Counted from the first letter of the stretch, positions 28,802 to 38,058 are shown. The stretch: DNA of 64,000 nt from an uncultured Bacteroidia bacterium (GCA_902770835.1 CACXUM010000002.1:1-64000); one strand, 5' to 3'. The notes: a model not told the origin generated them from the sequence alone. A program made the numbers and translations.

Positions 28802-30100
28802 TTAGTTCTTATCCTTTCCAATAATTCTTCTCACTTCCCCCCAAACCCACTCAAAATCCGTTTTATCGGGAATCAATTGTTTAATTCGTGTTCCTGTCAT
28901 ACGGCGGAAAACAAGCCATTGGTAGATGAACAACGCCGTATAAGTCAGCGAAGTGGTGATGGCCGCGCCTCGGATGCCTAAAGCTGGAATCATGATAAAC
29001 GCTGCTATCAGTGTGACAGTCAATCCGATGAGCGAGGCGTAAAGGTTGTATTTGGGCTTCCCGATGCCGGAAAAATAGTTGGCCAAAATGGTGTGGCCTG
29101 AGAGGAAAACGATGCCCGGTGAAATCAGCAGGATGACCGTCCGAATGTCGCTGAACTCGCCCGAAAGCAGCCATTCGAAAAAACTCGTGGGTAACAGGCA
29201 AATTACCAGTAAAGCCATGAATGTCAAAAGGATGGCGAGTTTCATAAAGCGCAAGGTGAGTTGCGAGGCGCGATGGGCGTTTTCGGTGTTGCTCAGGGCT
29301 GAAAACTCCACCAAACCAATGCTTTGGCTCACGATACTCACGCCTTCAGAAACCTGAGTTCCAGAGGCATACACGCCGATGGATCTCTCGTCGCAATGCG
29401 TTTTCAGCAGATAGAGGCTCAGGCGCTTGTTGAGCGTGCTGACTAAAGTAGAGAGTTGGACGAAAGCCCCATAATGCAGCATCTCTTTCCAACTGCTTTT
29501 GAGTGGGTCGCCGCCTTCGCGTTTCATGCCGGGAAACAGCAACATCCAGCCGATGAGCGTGGCCAGGCTGTAGCCACAAAGTTGAGAGTAGAGCAGGGCT
29601 TTGGCCGTCCTCAATTCGAAAGCAAAGATCAACAATGCCATGATTGTGACTTGAGTGAGTATCTGTATGATAAACAGCCAGTTATAGGTGGCCACTTTCT
29701 CCTTTCCGAGGAAATGGTTGAGATTGAATTCATGCAGGCTGTAGACGAAGGTCATAAGCAGAACAAGTTGGGCATAACCTTCGGGAACGATGGTGTGATA
29801 GAATTTTGGAAAAAAATGTAAGATATTGAATAACAGGAGATAAATCATCATTACGAAAGCAATCCAAATGTAGGAAATCTTCATCAGTGTGGCAAGTTTC
29901 TTTCGCGGCGTGAAATACACCAATCCGCTGCCTGCAATGAGTTCGATACCTATTAATAAAAAGGTAATGTCGGTTTGGGCGATAAAGGCTTTGCCCCATT
30001 CCGCCGCACCGAGGAATTTGGTGCCCATAATGAGGGTGGCCAACTGTGTCAGCACATTGACCACCCTTGTTGCTCCTGTTCCAAGTATCTTCTTGAACAT
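28802..30100 (-). CDS. Polysaccharide/oligosaccharide flippase (Wzx-like, MOP superfamily)
   Basis: A 432-residue integral membrane protein with 11 to 12 predicted hydrophobic segments, starting MFKKILGTGATRVVNVLTQLA, the usual first helix of O-antigen-type flippases. Segments such as HTILANYFSGIGKPKYNLYA and GIRGAAITTSLTYTALFIYQ are typical. It would move lipid-linked glycans across the inner membrane. The start overlaps the stop of the sugar transporter by one base (TGATG), so it is the last gene of the galactose operon, an unexpected place for an envelope-glycan flippase; perhaps UDP-galactose supply and glycan export are linked (inference). Confidence 0.82.
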   Translation of the reverse strand: MFKKILGTGATRVVNVLTQLATLIMGTKFLGAAEWGKAFIAQTDITFLLIGIELIAGSGLVYFTPRKKLATLMKISYIWIAFVMMIYLLLFNILHFFPKFYHTIVPEGYAQLVLLMTFVYSLHEFNLNHFLGKEKVATYNWLFIIQILTQVTIMALLIFAFELRTAKALLYSQLCGYSLATLIGWMLLFPGMKREGGDPLKSSWKEMLHYGAFVQLSTLVSTLNKRLSLYLLKTHCDERSIGVYASGTQVSEGVSIVSQSIGLVEFSALSNTENAHRASQLTLRFMKLAILLTFMALLVICLLPTSFFEWLLSGEFSDIRTVILLISPGIVFLSGHTILANYFSGIGKPKYNLYASLIGLTVTLIAAFIMIPALGIRGAAITTSLTYTALFIYQWLVFRRMTGTRIKQLIPDKTDFEWVWGEVRRIIGKDKN

Positions 30101-31389
30101 CAGTCGACTGGGATGTCCTTGTTCACGTTCTTTGAACCCACGAGGGCGTAGAAGAGGATGTAGGCGGCGCAGAACAGCACGACCACATAGCTGGTCATGT
30201 AACTGCCCGTCCAGTCGGCGACAAGACCTTGCAGACCAACCATGATGGCGAAGCCGAAGACCATCGTCATAAAGGCACCAGAGGCGATGGCAGTGTACTT
30301 GCCCAAGCCTTCAGTAGCAAGGTTGAAGATGGCACCCCACATCACCGAAGTGCAAAGACCTACAAGAATGAAGGCAAAAATGCCTACGGGGACTTGTGCC
30401 CAAATCACCTTCAAATTGGCCCAGTCGATGCCAGGGACATTGACTTGCCAAGTTTGCGGAGCAAGCATACCAAACAGCACAAGCGCGATGGCAGCGATGG
30501 AAACGGTGGTCACCATGGCCTTGGAAGAAACTTTTCCTCCGATGGCACCTCCGATGAAACGCCCGATGAGCATCATCAGCCAATAGACGGCCACAATAAG
30601 ACCCGCGATAGTGCCGCTCATGCCGATACCTGGCGTGGCTGCGGTGGGTTCGGAAGTCAGATACTGAAGGATATAAGTAGGTGTACCCACTTCAATGCCG
30701 CCATAGAGGAAGATGGCCAAAATACCGAGTTTGAAGTGGCGGAACGAGAACGCGCTGTACTTGTCTTTCACTTCCGATTTCACTTCCACGGGCTGTTGCG
30801 GCTCCTCAATCTTAGTAAAGAGGATGACGATGAAGCCGATGACAAAGATGGCCAAGGCAATCAGCAGGGCAGGGGTGGCATCGGAGATTTTGGCTTTTGT
30901 GGCCTCGCCGATGAGCGCACCCATGAGGATGTAAACCGCCACGGCAGCCGCCGAGTTGAACACGCCGCCGATTTGGATGAGTTGGTTGCCTTTGTTGCCG
31001 CCGCCGCCAAGGAGGTTCAGCATTGGGTTGACTACGGTGTTCAACATGCACATGCAGAAGCCGGCGATGAAGGCACCGATGAGATAGACACCGAAGCCCA
31101 TGCTACCGCTGGCCCATTGCACGAGGATACCGACGATGCCCACAGCAAGGGCCATCAGTGCGGTTTTTTTGTAGCCGAATTTTTTAATCAGCATACCCGA
31201 AGGGATACCCATCACGAGGTAGGCTATGAAGTTGCCGTAGTTGCCGATTTGCGACAGGAAGTTACTGGCGCCGAATTGGTTTTTCACGATGACGGCCATC
31301 GGTGAGCAGAGGTTGGTCACGAAGGCGATCATGGCGAATAGGGCGATCATGACGATGATGGCGCCCCATTGTTTCGTTTTTGTACTCAT
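30100..31389 (-). CDS. Sugar/H+ symporter of the FucP/GluP (MFS) family
   Basis: Imports a hexose, most likely galactose or glucose, through the inner membrane. The 429 residues form about 12 membrane helices. Signature regions: NLCSPMAVIVKNQFG in helix 1, GIPSGMLIKKFGYKKTAL in loop 2-3, and INTVVNPMLN-like LNTVVNPMLNLLGGGGNKG, typical of FucP/GluP transporters. It is the fourth gene of a leftward operon (galK, nucleotidyltransferase, galM, transporter), as in other Bacteroidales galactose loci. Galactose specificity is inferred from those neighbours. The downstream flippase start is coupled through TGATG. Confidence 0.88.
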   Translation of the reverse strand: MSTKTKQWGAIIVMIALFAMIAFVTNLCSPMAVIVKNQFGASNFLSQIGNYGNFIAYLVMGIPSGMLIKKFGYKKTALMALAVGIVGILVQWASGSMGFGVYLIGAFIAGFCMCMLNTVVNPMLNLLGGGGNKGNQLIQIGGVFNSAAAVAVYILMGALIGEATKAKISDATPALLIALAIFVIGFIVILFTKIEEPQQPVEVKSEVKDKYSAFSFRHFKLGILAIFLYGGIEVGTPTYILQYLTSEPTAATPGIGMSGTIAGLIVAVYWLMMLIGRFIGGAIGGKVSSKAMVTTVSIAAIALVLFGMLAPQTWQVNVPGIDWANLKVIWAQVPVGIFAFILVGLCTSVMWGAIFNLATEGLGKYTAIASGAFMTMVFGFAIMVGLQGLVADWTGSYMTSYVVVLFCAAYILFYALVGSKNVNKDIPVD

Positions 31390-31577
31390 TATTTTTTATT
31401 TTAAAGATTTTACTATGTCTTTTCTAACTACGGATTTCGCGGATTAAACAGATTTTTTGAGTCCTGAATTTGGCAACTTCGTTGCAGATTATACAGATTT
31501 CCGTAATAATCCGCAGCATGGCTGCAAAATTTCGAACCGTCTTCCGTAAAATCCGTTTAATCCGTAGTTTTCTTTCA
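31390..31577. repeat. Intergenic region with (A)TCCGTTTAATCCGTAG-type repeats
   Basis: No gene. It has short direct and inverted repeats such as CTACGGATTTCGCGGATTAAACAG near 31430 (here shortened in sense) and TCCGTAAAATCCG..TTAATCCGTAG near 31545-31570, which resemble the first 40 bases of the window. They look like dispersed AT-rich repeats. A transcript through the operon would be able to fold here. Confidence 0.5.
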
Positions 31578-32633
31578 TTACAGTGTTGAAAATTTAAAGA
31601 TAATCGTTTCCAAATATTCCTCGCCCGAGCGCAAAATGGTGTTCGGGAAGTTGGGCTTGTTGGGTGAGTCGGGGAGGGCTTGGCACTCCAAAGCCACGCC
31701 GGAATAGTCCTCGTAAACGTGGCCGTTCTTGCCTTTCGGACAACCCGAAAGCCAGTTGCCAGTATAGACCTGAATGCCAGGCTGTGTGGTGTAAATTTTC
31801 ACCATGCGGCCTGTATCATCATGCGACAACTCGGCGGCAAGGCAAAGCTTGTCTTTCTCGATACCGTCAATGACCCAACAACTGTCGTAGCCCTTGCCAT
31901 TAATCAGGTCGGGGAAGTGTTCCTTGATGTCGCGGCCAATCAGTTTGGCTTGGGTGAAATCCATCGGAGTATCAACCACTTGAGCCATTTCGCCAGTCGT
32001 GATCAATTCTTTGGTGGCGGGCAGGAAGCGCGAGGCGTTCAAACGCAATTTATGGTCGAGGATGTCGCCATTGCCTTCGCCTTTTAAATTAAAATAGGTG
32101 TGGTTAGTTAGGTTGACGATGGTTGCACCTGACGAATACGCACTGAGGTGGATATTCAGTTCGTTCTCGTCGTTGAGGGTGTAGCGCACCTTGGCTACCA
32201 ACTCAGCGGGATAGCCAGCCTCTCCGTCGGCACTGAGATAAGTGAAAACCACACTCTCACCCACAAGACGACTGGCCCATTTCTGGTTGGCGAAGCCGAT
32301 GCTGCCGCCGTGAAGGTGGTGCTTGCCGTCGCTTGTATTGAGTTCAAGTTGGTATTCTATGTCGTCAATCTTGAAGCGACCGTTGGCGATGCGGTTGGCG
32401 AAACGTCCGGGGGTCTTGCCCGCGCAAGGACCGTCGTTGTAGTAATCCCACGGATGTGGATAGCCAAGGGCGATGTCTTCCATGTGGCCGTAGCGGTCGG
32501 GCGTGACGATGCTGACAATCCCCGCGCCGATGTCGCTCAACTGCACCTTCACACCGTTGGCATTAGTCAGGGTGTAAAGTTTAATGTCTTTATTATCAGG
32601 GGTTTTTCCCCAAGTTTTTACTTCGATGTTCAT
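31578..32633 (-). CDS. galM: Aldose 1-epimerase (galactose mutarotase)
   Basis: Interconverts alpha and beta galactose before phosphorylation by galactokinase. The 351-residue product has no signal peptide and carries the family residues: GRFANRIANGRF, LHGGSIGFANQKW with the first catalytic His region, LTNHTYFNLKGEG with the second His, YTGNWLSG, and the catalytic base Glu in GVALECQALPDSPN. It is the third gene of the galK operon, 80 bases after the nucleotidyltransferase and 188 bases before the transporter. Confidence 0.93.
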   Translation of the reverse strand: MNIEVKTWGKTPDNKDIKLYTLTNANGVKVQLSDIGAGIVSIVTPDRYGHMEDIALGYPHPWDYYNDGPCAGKTPGRFANRIANGRFKIDDIEYQLELNTSDGKHHLHGGSIGFANQKWASRLVGESVVFTYLSADGEAGYPAELVAKVRYTLNDENELNIHLSAYSSGATIVNLTNHTYFNLKGEGNGDILDHKLRLNASRFLPATKELITTGEMAQVVDTPMDFTQAKLIGRDIKEHFPDLINGKGYDSCWVIDGIEKDKLCLAAELSHDDTGRMVKIYTTQPGIQVYTGNWLSGCPKGKNGHVYEDYSGVALECQALPDSPNKPNFPNTILRSGEEYLETIIFKFSTL

Positions 32634-32713
32634 TGCTTTTGTTTAATTCGGAATTCGGAATAGGGCGAAGCCCTGCGTCGCATTGCGGATTCCGCATTCA
32701 TAATTCCGCATTT

Positions 32714-33619
32714 TCAATTCCATAAATTATTCGGATAAACACCCTTTTCAATCAGCTCGCGAATCTTCCGCATCACTTCAGGCTTGTCTTCCTTGTAGGT
32801 CACGCCGAACCAAGAGGCATTGCTTGAAAGCACCTTCAGTTTGGCCGAACCGTCGTGGATGCTTTGGTTCACCATCAGCGGAATGAAAAACTCCGCCTTG
32901 ATGTTGGTTTGGGCAGGGCCTTTCAGGAACTCTACGAAGCCTTTCTCGGAATATTCGAAGAAGTCGGGAGTGAAGCCGAAGAAGTTCATCGAAACGAGCG
33001 AATCCATGTCAAGTGGATGCGAGCCAGTTTCATCGGTGTAGGCTGCGCCGCCGTCTTCGGTGTGTCCAATGGCCGTGCGCTCGACGATGGTCTGAAGGTT
33101 GCCTTCCGCGTCGGCGGTGCAAATGCCGCGACTCACTGTGCCGAAGTCCGACATGGTGTTGCGCAGTTTGTAGGCAACCATGCTGTAAGCGCCTTTTTTG
33201 CCCTCACATTCAGTGAGATACTTGGCCAGAACCTCGTAGGCTTCCTTGCCATAGAAGTCGTCTGCATTGATGGCGGCAAAAGGTTCGTGAATCACGTCCT
33301 TGGCCATCAAGACGGCGTGGCAGGTGCCCCAAGGTTTCACACGGCCTTCTGGGACGCTGAAGCCTTCCGGCAACTTGTCAAGTGACTGATACACATACTC
33401 AACGGGAATGCCGAATTTCTCCGTGTTGTTGACTTTCTTGAAGGCATCGGCAAAGTCCTCGCGGATGACGAAGACCACCTTGCCGAAACCGGCGCGCTTG
33501 GCGTCGTAAATGGAGTAATCGAGGATGGCTTCGTTGTTCGGTCCTACGCCGTCCATTTGTTTCAGGGCACCGTAACGCGAGCCCATGCCTGCTGCTAATA
33601 CTAATAATGTTGGTTTCAT
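32714..33619 (-). CDS. Sugar-1-phosphate nucleotidyltransferase
   Basis: A 301-residue nucleotidyltransferase of the GT-A-like NTP-transferase fold. The nucleotide loop is LAAGMGSRYGALKQMDGVGP at residues 7-26, with PWGTCHAVLMAKDVI and the metal-site INADDFYG further on, then SMNFFGFTPDFFEYSEKGF. It has no left-handed helix extension, so it is a plain uridylyl/thymidylyl-type enzyme. It lies between galK and galM, where a galT would be expected; none is seen in the window. It may convert Gal-1-P, or the GalNAc-1-P made by the kinase homologue at 19998, into a UDP-sugar. That role is inference. Confidence 0.8.
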   Translation of the reverse strand: MKPTLLVLAAGMGSRYGALKQMDGVGPNNEAILDYSIYDAKRAGFGKVVFVIREDFADAFKKVNNTEKFGIPVEYVYQSLDKLPEGFSVPEGRVKPWGTCHAVLMAKDVIHEPFAAINADDFYGKEAYEVLAKYLTECEGKKGAYSMVAYKLRNTMSDFGTVSRGICTADAEGNLQTIVERTAIGHTEDGGAAYTDETGSHPLDMDSLVSMNFFGFTPDFFEYSEKGFVEFLKGPAQTNIKAEFFIPLMVNQSIHDGSAKLKVLSSNASWFGVTYKEDKPEVMRKIRELIEKGVYPNNLWN

Positions 33620-33753
33620 TGTATGTTGTTTTTATTTTTATCGCCTTTGGCGAGAAATCTTTCAAAAATCCTTTCAAAATCTTTATTTTTGAACATTTTG
33701 TGAGATTTTTGATTAGATTTTGAATGATTTCTGCCCGTAGGGCATACCATAAT
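33620..33753. other. Intergenic region with a CCCGTAGGG palindrome
   Basis: AT-rich spacer inside the operon with several AAATCTTT/AAATCCTTTC repeats and the palindrome TGCCCGTAGGGCA (33733-33745). No gene seen. Confidence 0.5.
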
Positions 33754-34914
33754 TTATTCGTTATTTAATCTTCTTGCGCCGTCCGAAATCACCACATCAT
33801 AAACCTTCGGTTCGTGTCCGAATTTGTCCGCGAATTTCTCCTTCGCCGTGGCGATAAATGCCTCATACAGACCTCCTTTCACCAAATTGATGGTGCAACC
33901 GCCGAAGCCGCCGCCCATCACGCGCGAACCTGTCACGCCACATTCCTTGGCAATATCGTTGAGGAAATCCAATTCCTCGCAACTCACCTCGTAGAGCTTG
34001 CTCATTCCGTAATGTGTGCCATACATACGGTCACCAACGGTTTCATATTCACCTTTTTCCAAGGCATCGCACACATCGAGGACGCGCTGCTTTTCACCTA
34101 TTACATATTCTGCGCGCATGTAATCCTCTGCGGGAATCTCGTTTTTCACCTCACTGAGCATGGCCATCGTCGCGTCGCTCAAATATTTCACTTCGGGATG
34201 CTTGGCGGCAATATGGGCGCAAGCATTCTCGCACGATTCGCGTCGGCGGTTGTAGGCTGACGAAGCCAACTCGTGTTTTACCACGGTATCAAGCAATACC
34301 ACCTTGTAGCCCTTGGGATTGAAGGGGAAATACTCAAACTCCATCGTGGCACAGTTGAGGCGCATCAGGTGACCTGCCTTACCAAAGAGTGAGGCAAATT
34401 GGTCCATGATGCCGCACTTCACGCCAACATAGTTGTGTTCAGTGGCCTGACCAATACGCGCCAACTCGAATTTGTCGATGCCAAGGTTCAACAACTCATT
34501 GAGTGCGAAGGCAAAAGTGCTCTCCAAGGCTGCCGACGACGACATTCCCGCGCCAATCGGCACATTGCCGTAAAACACCGTATCGAAGCCTTCGAGCTTG
34601 TAGCCACGCTTGATGATTTCGCGGCACACGCCAAAGATGTAGTTGGCCCAGTGTATGTGCGGATGGTCTTCCTCGTTCAGGCCAAACTCGCGGTAGTCCT
34701 CCTTGTCGATGGAGTAGGCACGCACCTTGTCCGTCCCGTTGAGGCGGATGCAAGCGTAGATGCCCGAATCAATAGCCCCCGGAAAAACGAAGCCGCCGTT
34801 GTAGTCAGTGTGTTCGCCGATGAGGTTGATACGCCCAGGCGAAGTGTAGACAACGCCCTCATTACCAAAGCGATGCTTGAAAACAGATTTCAATTCTTCA
34901 GTAGTCATATACAT
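33754..34914 (-). CDS. galK: Galactokinase
   Basis: Phosphorylates alpha-D-galactose at C1 in the first Leloir step. The 386-residue GHMP kinase has the galactokinase signature GRINLIGEHTDYNGGFVFPG (about 24-43), the ATP loop PIGAGMSSSAALE (about 117-129) and the C-terminal GHMP motif VMGGGFGGCTINL. MYM at 34914 or the second Met at 34908 could be the start. First gene of the leftward operon galK, nucleotidyltransferase, galM, transporter, flippase. A weak promoter (TATCTTGC at 34930-34937, minus) lies upstream in the divergent region shared with the M64 peptidase gene. Confidence 0.95.
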   Translation of the reverse strand: MYMTTEELKSVFKHRFGNEGVVYTSPGRINLIGEHTDYNGGFVFPGAIDSGIYACIRLNGTDKVRAYSIDKEDYREFGLNEEDHPHIHWANYIFGVCREIIKRGYKLEGFDTVFYGNVPIGAGMSSSAALESTFAFALNELLNLGIDKFELARIGQATEHNYVGVKCGIMDQFASLFGKAGHLMRLNCATMEFEYFPFNPKGYKVVLLDTVVKHELASSAYNRRRESCENACAHIAAKHPEVKYLSDATMAMLSEVKNEIPAEDYMRAEYVIGEKQRVLDVCDALEKGEYETVGDRMYGTHYGMSKLYEVSCEELDFLNDIAKECGVTGSRVMGGGFGGCTINLVKGGLYEAFIATAKEKFADKFGHEPKVYDVVISDGARRLNNE

Positions 34915-34980
34915 TCGATTAATTTGGGCGCAAGATAGGAAAAAATACCGATACCAAACATCAACTGACGAATAATTTTG

Positions 34981-34988
34981 TATTTTTG
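34981..34988 (+). promoter_or_regulatory. Promoter -7 box of the M64 peptidase gene
   Basis: TATTTTTG matches TAnnTTTG, 45 bases before the start codon at 35034, in the 119-base divergent region with galK. Confidence 0.5.
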
Positions 34989-35033
34989 CCCTTTCAAATT
35001 TTCAGATTCCTAACAAAATAAACCTAATTAGAG

Positions 35034-36563
35034 ATGAAAAAGACCCTTGTTTTCCTGTTTGCCATTGCGTTTTCGCTGCTTTCGTGGGCGCAAAACATCA
35101 ATTTCGGGCAGTATTTCCTTGACGAAGGCTCGTTGCGCATGGATGTTTTCCAATGTGGCACTTCCGACAGTTCACACTATGTGTTTGAGCGTTTCGTCAT
35201 AGAGCCTCATTTCGGTGGCTCCAAAGTCAATCTTGTTGACCCGTTCAATTTCGGTACAAACCGTGTAAAAGTGATTGATGCACAGACTAATACATTGATT
35301 TATTCGAGAGGTTACAACACCTTGTTCCGTGAATGGCAAACCACCGACGAAGCCCGTGTGATGGAACGCTGCTATGAGGAATCAGTGAGCGTTCCGTTGC
35401 CGCGCAATGGGGCCTATATCATCCTCGAAATCAGGAATTTCGATGGCGAATTTGAGGAAATTTTCTCAAAACTTTACGACCCCGACGAAATCTTCAACAG
35501 CACCGAGCAACGCTATGTGTTTCCTGTTCAGGATATTATGGTCAATGGTTCGCCTGAAAGCAAGGTTGACATTGTGATTTTGCCCGAAGGCTACACCGCT
35601 GCTGAAATGTCTAAGTTTCAGCAAGATTGCCAGAATTTGGCCAATGTGTTCGCCCAAGCGGAGCCGTTTGCAAGCCATATCAACGACTTCAATTTCCGCG
35701 CCGTGCTTGCCCCTTCGGAGGAAAGTGGCGTCGACATTCCGGCCACTCACACATGGGTGCGCACCATCCTCAATTCGCATTTCTACACCTTTTATATTGA
35801 CCGCTATTGCACCACACGCAACTATTTCGCGGTGAAGGACGTGGCGGCCAACGCGCCTTACGACCAAATCTACATTTTGGTGAACAGCGATGTTTATGGC
35901 GGCGGCGGATTCTACAATTTCTATTCGATGAGCACGGCGGGCAACATGTCGGCTTCCAGTGTGATTGTGCATGAGTTTGGCCACGCTTTTGGAGGCTTGG
36001 CCGATGAATACGAAGAGCCTGACAATTCAATGGGCTTGCTATATAACCTGAATGTGGAGCCTTGGGAACCCAATCTGACCACTTTGGTGGATTTTGACTC
36101 GAAATGGGTCGACCTTGTCCAGCCCGGCACACCGATTCCCACGCCCAACACCAATCAGTATAACAATACAGTAGGGGCTTTTGAGGGCGGCGGTTACTTG
36201 ACGCAAGGCATGTACCGACCGCAACGCAACTGCATGATGCGCAATTATGCGCCATTCTGTGCCGTGTGCAACAGAACGATTGAAGCCATGATTGAGGCAC
36301 ATTCCGATACTCCAGTTTCGGTGGAATCGGATCACATGCAAACTGAACACTTGCTGCGTGTGTGTCCCAATCCCGCCACTGACTACATCGATGTCTTTGT
36401 AAACCAAGGAGATGGCCAAGCTGAAATCATCGACTTGAACGGAAAGGTGGTGATGACTGTCCAACTCAAAAACGAGGTAAACCGAATCTCTATCAGCGAC
36501 TTGCCGAAGGGTATGTATATGCTTCGTGCGAATGGCGAGGTGCGGAAGTTTGTGAAACAATAA
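35034..36563 (+). CDS. M64 family metallopeptidase with type IX secretion tail
   Basis: A secreted zinc protease of the IgA-protease-like M64 family, 509 residues. A signal peptide ends near SLLSWAQ. An N-terminal beta domain precedes the catalytic domain, which starts around VDIVILPEGYTAAEM. The zinc motif is HEFGHAFGGLADEY near residue 312, with the conserved CMMRNYAPFCAVC segment after it. Residues 430-509 form a type IX C-terminal domain (CPNPATDYIDV, then IIDLNGKVV and LPKGMYMLR), so the protein should be exported by the Por system and surface-attached. It may cleave immunoglobulin A or mucin-type glycoproteins; that is inference from the family. Confidence 0.88.
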   Translation: MKKTLVFLFAIAFSLLSWAQNINFGQYFLDEGSLRMDVFQCGTSDSSHYVFERFVIEPHFGGSKVNLVDPFNFGTNRVKVIDAQTNTLIYSRGYNTLFREWQTTDEARVMERCYEESVSVPLPRNGAYIILEIRNFDGEFEEIFSKLYDPDEIFNSTEQRYVFPVQDIMVNGSPESKVDIVILPEGYTAAEMSKFQQDCQNLANVFAQAEPFASHINDFNFRAVLAPSEESGVDIPATHTWVRTILNSHFYTFYIDRYCTTRNYFAVKDVAANAPYDQIYILVNSDVYGGGGFYNFYSMSTAGNMSASSVIVHEFGHAFGGLADEYEEPDNSMGLLYNLNVEPWEPNLTTLVDFDSKWVDLVQPGTPIPTPNTNQYNNTVGAFEGGGYLTQGMYRPQRNCMMRNYAPFCAVCNRTIEAMIEAHSDTPVSVESDHMQTEHLLRVCPNPATDYIDVFVNQGDGQAEIIDLNGKVVMTVQLKNEVNRISISDLPKGMYMLRANGEVRKFVKQ

Positions 36564-36580
36564 GCAGGTTGCAACTTGTC

Positions 36581-36697
36581 ATTCCCCAAGAAAAGTGTAA
36601 GTTTTTCGTTGGATTCCCCAAGAAAAGTGTAGTTTTTTTATAGGATTCCCCAAGAAAAGTGTAATTTTTTCGTTGATATTCCCCAAGAAAAGTGTAA
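36581..36697 (+). repeat. Four promoter-like 32-base tandem repeats before the DUF4143 ATPase
   Basis: Four copies of ATTCCCCAAGAAAAGTGTA start at 36581, 36613, 36645 and 36678, spaced 32, 32 and 33 bases. Between them are TTTTTCGTTG-like linkers. The last unit runs straight into TAATTTTG and gives a full promoter. Confidence 0.9.
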
Positions 36698-36702
36698 TTT
36701 TG
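36673..36702 (+). promoter_or_regulatory. Promoter within the last repeat unit
   Basis: TTG at 36673-36675, exactly 19 bases, then TAATTTTG at 36695-36702: a textbook Bacteroidota promoter, 25 bases upstream of the ATPase start. Earlier units have the same layout with the -7 box degraded (TAGTTTTT, TAATTTTT). Confidence 0.65.
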
Positions 36703-36726
36703 CAGTCGTAATCCAGATGTTGATAT

Positions 36727-38058
36727 ATGGAAAGACAGATAATCAATGACTTGAAGAAATGGAAAGAAAGCGCAAGTCGCAAGCCTCTGATTTTGCTTGG
36801 AGCAAGGCAGGTGGGGAAGACATATATATTGAAAGAATTTGGCAAACGGGAATTCCAAAATATGGTGTATGTGAATTGCCATGGAAACGACTTTGCCGAC
36901 AACTTGTTCCGCGATTTGTCGGTGACACGCATTGTGTCCGAAATCGAGCGTTATTATGAAGCGAAAGTAATTGCAGGGAAAACCCTTTTGGTGTTTGACG
37001 AGATACAGGAAGTGCATAACGGAATTGCCTCGCTGAAGTATTTTTGTGAGGACATGCCGGAACTTCATGTGGCCGTAGCCGGTTCCTTGCTTGGCATCAC
37101 GCTTCGCGAGGACGAGTCTTATCCTGTGGGAAAAGTGACCACATTGAGGATGTATCCTATGACATTCGCCGAGTATTTGATGGCTTGCGGGCGACCTCAA
37201 TTGCTTGAAATGCTCAATGGCCTTGAATGGGAGTCGATGAAGGCTATGGACGGTTTGTTGCTGGAGTTGTTGCGCCAGTATTATTTTACTGGAGGAATGC
37301 CCGAAGCGGTCAAGACATACCTCGAAAGCCATGATGTCGATTTGGTTCGGGAGGTGCAGCGCGAAATTCTGGATGCCTACGAGCGCGATATTGCCAAGCA
37401 CACCAAACCTATGGTGGCCCGTATCCACCAAGTGTGGGAAAGCATTCCGGCACAATTGGCACGCGAAAACAAAAAATTTATCTTTGGGGCAGTCAAAAAA
37501 GGCGGACGGGCAGCACAGTTCGAAACCGCCATACAATGGTTGGTCGATGCGGGGTTGGTCTATAAGATTGAGCGCACCAAGGAACCTGTCATGCCGTTGA
37601 AATTCTATGCCGACTACGACGCTTTCAAACTCTATATGCTTGACTGTGGGCTACTTGCTTGCATGGCTGAAGCCAATCCAAATGCGATGTTGCTGGGCAC
37701 CAATGCCTTCACCGAGTTCAAAGGGGCATTCGCGGAAAACTTTGTGCTGCAAACATTGAAGTCAGTTTGTGAATCCTCGGTGTTCTACTTCTCGAAAGAC
37801 AACTCATCGATGGAGGTCGATTTTTTGTACCAAACGCGGGATAGGGTAGTGCCCGTTGAAGTGAAAGCCGAGGAAAACGTCAAAAGCAAGTCGTTATCCA
37901 ATTTCATCAATGAGGATTTCAAGAATTTGAACCTGAAAGCCTTACGCATTTCCATGAAACCCTACATCGACCAAGGTTGGATGGAAAACATACCGCTTTA
38001 CGCTGCGGAAGCGTTCATAAAAAAACAATGTCAAACCTCAATCACAGTATTACCATGA
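36727..38058 (+). CDS. AAA ATPase with C-terminal DUF4143 domain
   Basis: A 443-residue protein with an AAA_14-type P-loop domain and a DUF4143 nuclease-like domain. Walker A is LLGARQVGKTYIL (about 18-30), Walker B TLLVFDEIQEVH (about 88-99), and VAGSLLGI is the sensor segment. The C-terminal DUF4143 has FSKDNSSMEVDFLYQ then VPVEVKAEENVKSKSL, a PD-(D/E)xK-like E-V-D/E-V-K pattern. The cellular role of this family is not established. The gene sits behind a four-unit repeat array and its stop overlaps the start of a fucosidase lipoprotein by four bases (ATGA), so the two are likely co-expressed. Confidence 0.88.
   Translation: MERQIINDLKKWKESASRKPLILLGARQVGKTYILKEFGKREFQNMVYVNCHGNDFADNLFRDLSVTRIVSEIERYYEAKVIAGKTLLVFDEIQEVHNGIASLKYFCEDMPELHVAVAGSLLGITLREDESYPVGKVTTLRMYPMTFAEYLMACGRPQLLEMLNGLEWESMKAMDGLLLELLRQYYFTGGMPEAVKTYLESHDVDLVREVQREILDAYERDIAKHTKPMVARIHQVWESIPAQLARENKKFIFGAVKKGGRAAQFETAIQWLVDAGLVYKIERTKEPVMPLKFYADYDAFKLYMLDCGLLACMAEANPNAMLLGTNAFTEFKGAFAENFVLQTLKSVCESSVFYFSKDNSSMEVDFLYQTRDRVVPVEVKAEENVKSKSLSNFINEDFKNLNLKALRISMKPYIDQGWMENIPLYAAEAFIKKQCQTSITVLP

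Noticed and set aside
36581..36697. Plasmid-type iterons or an origin of replication
   Set aside because: No replication initiator gene is near; the last unit forms a promoter for the following ATPase gene, so a regulatory role is more likely.
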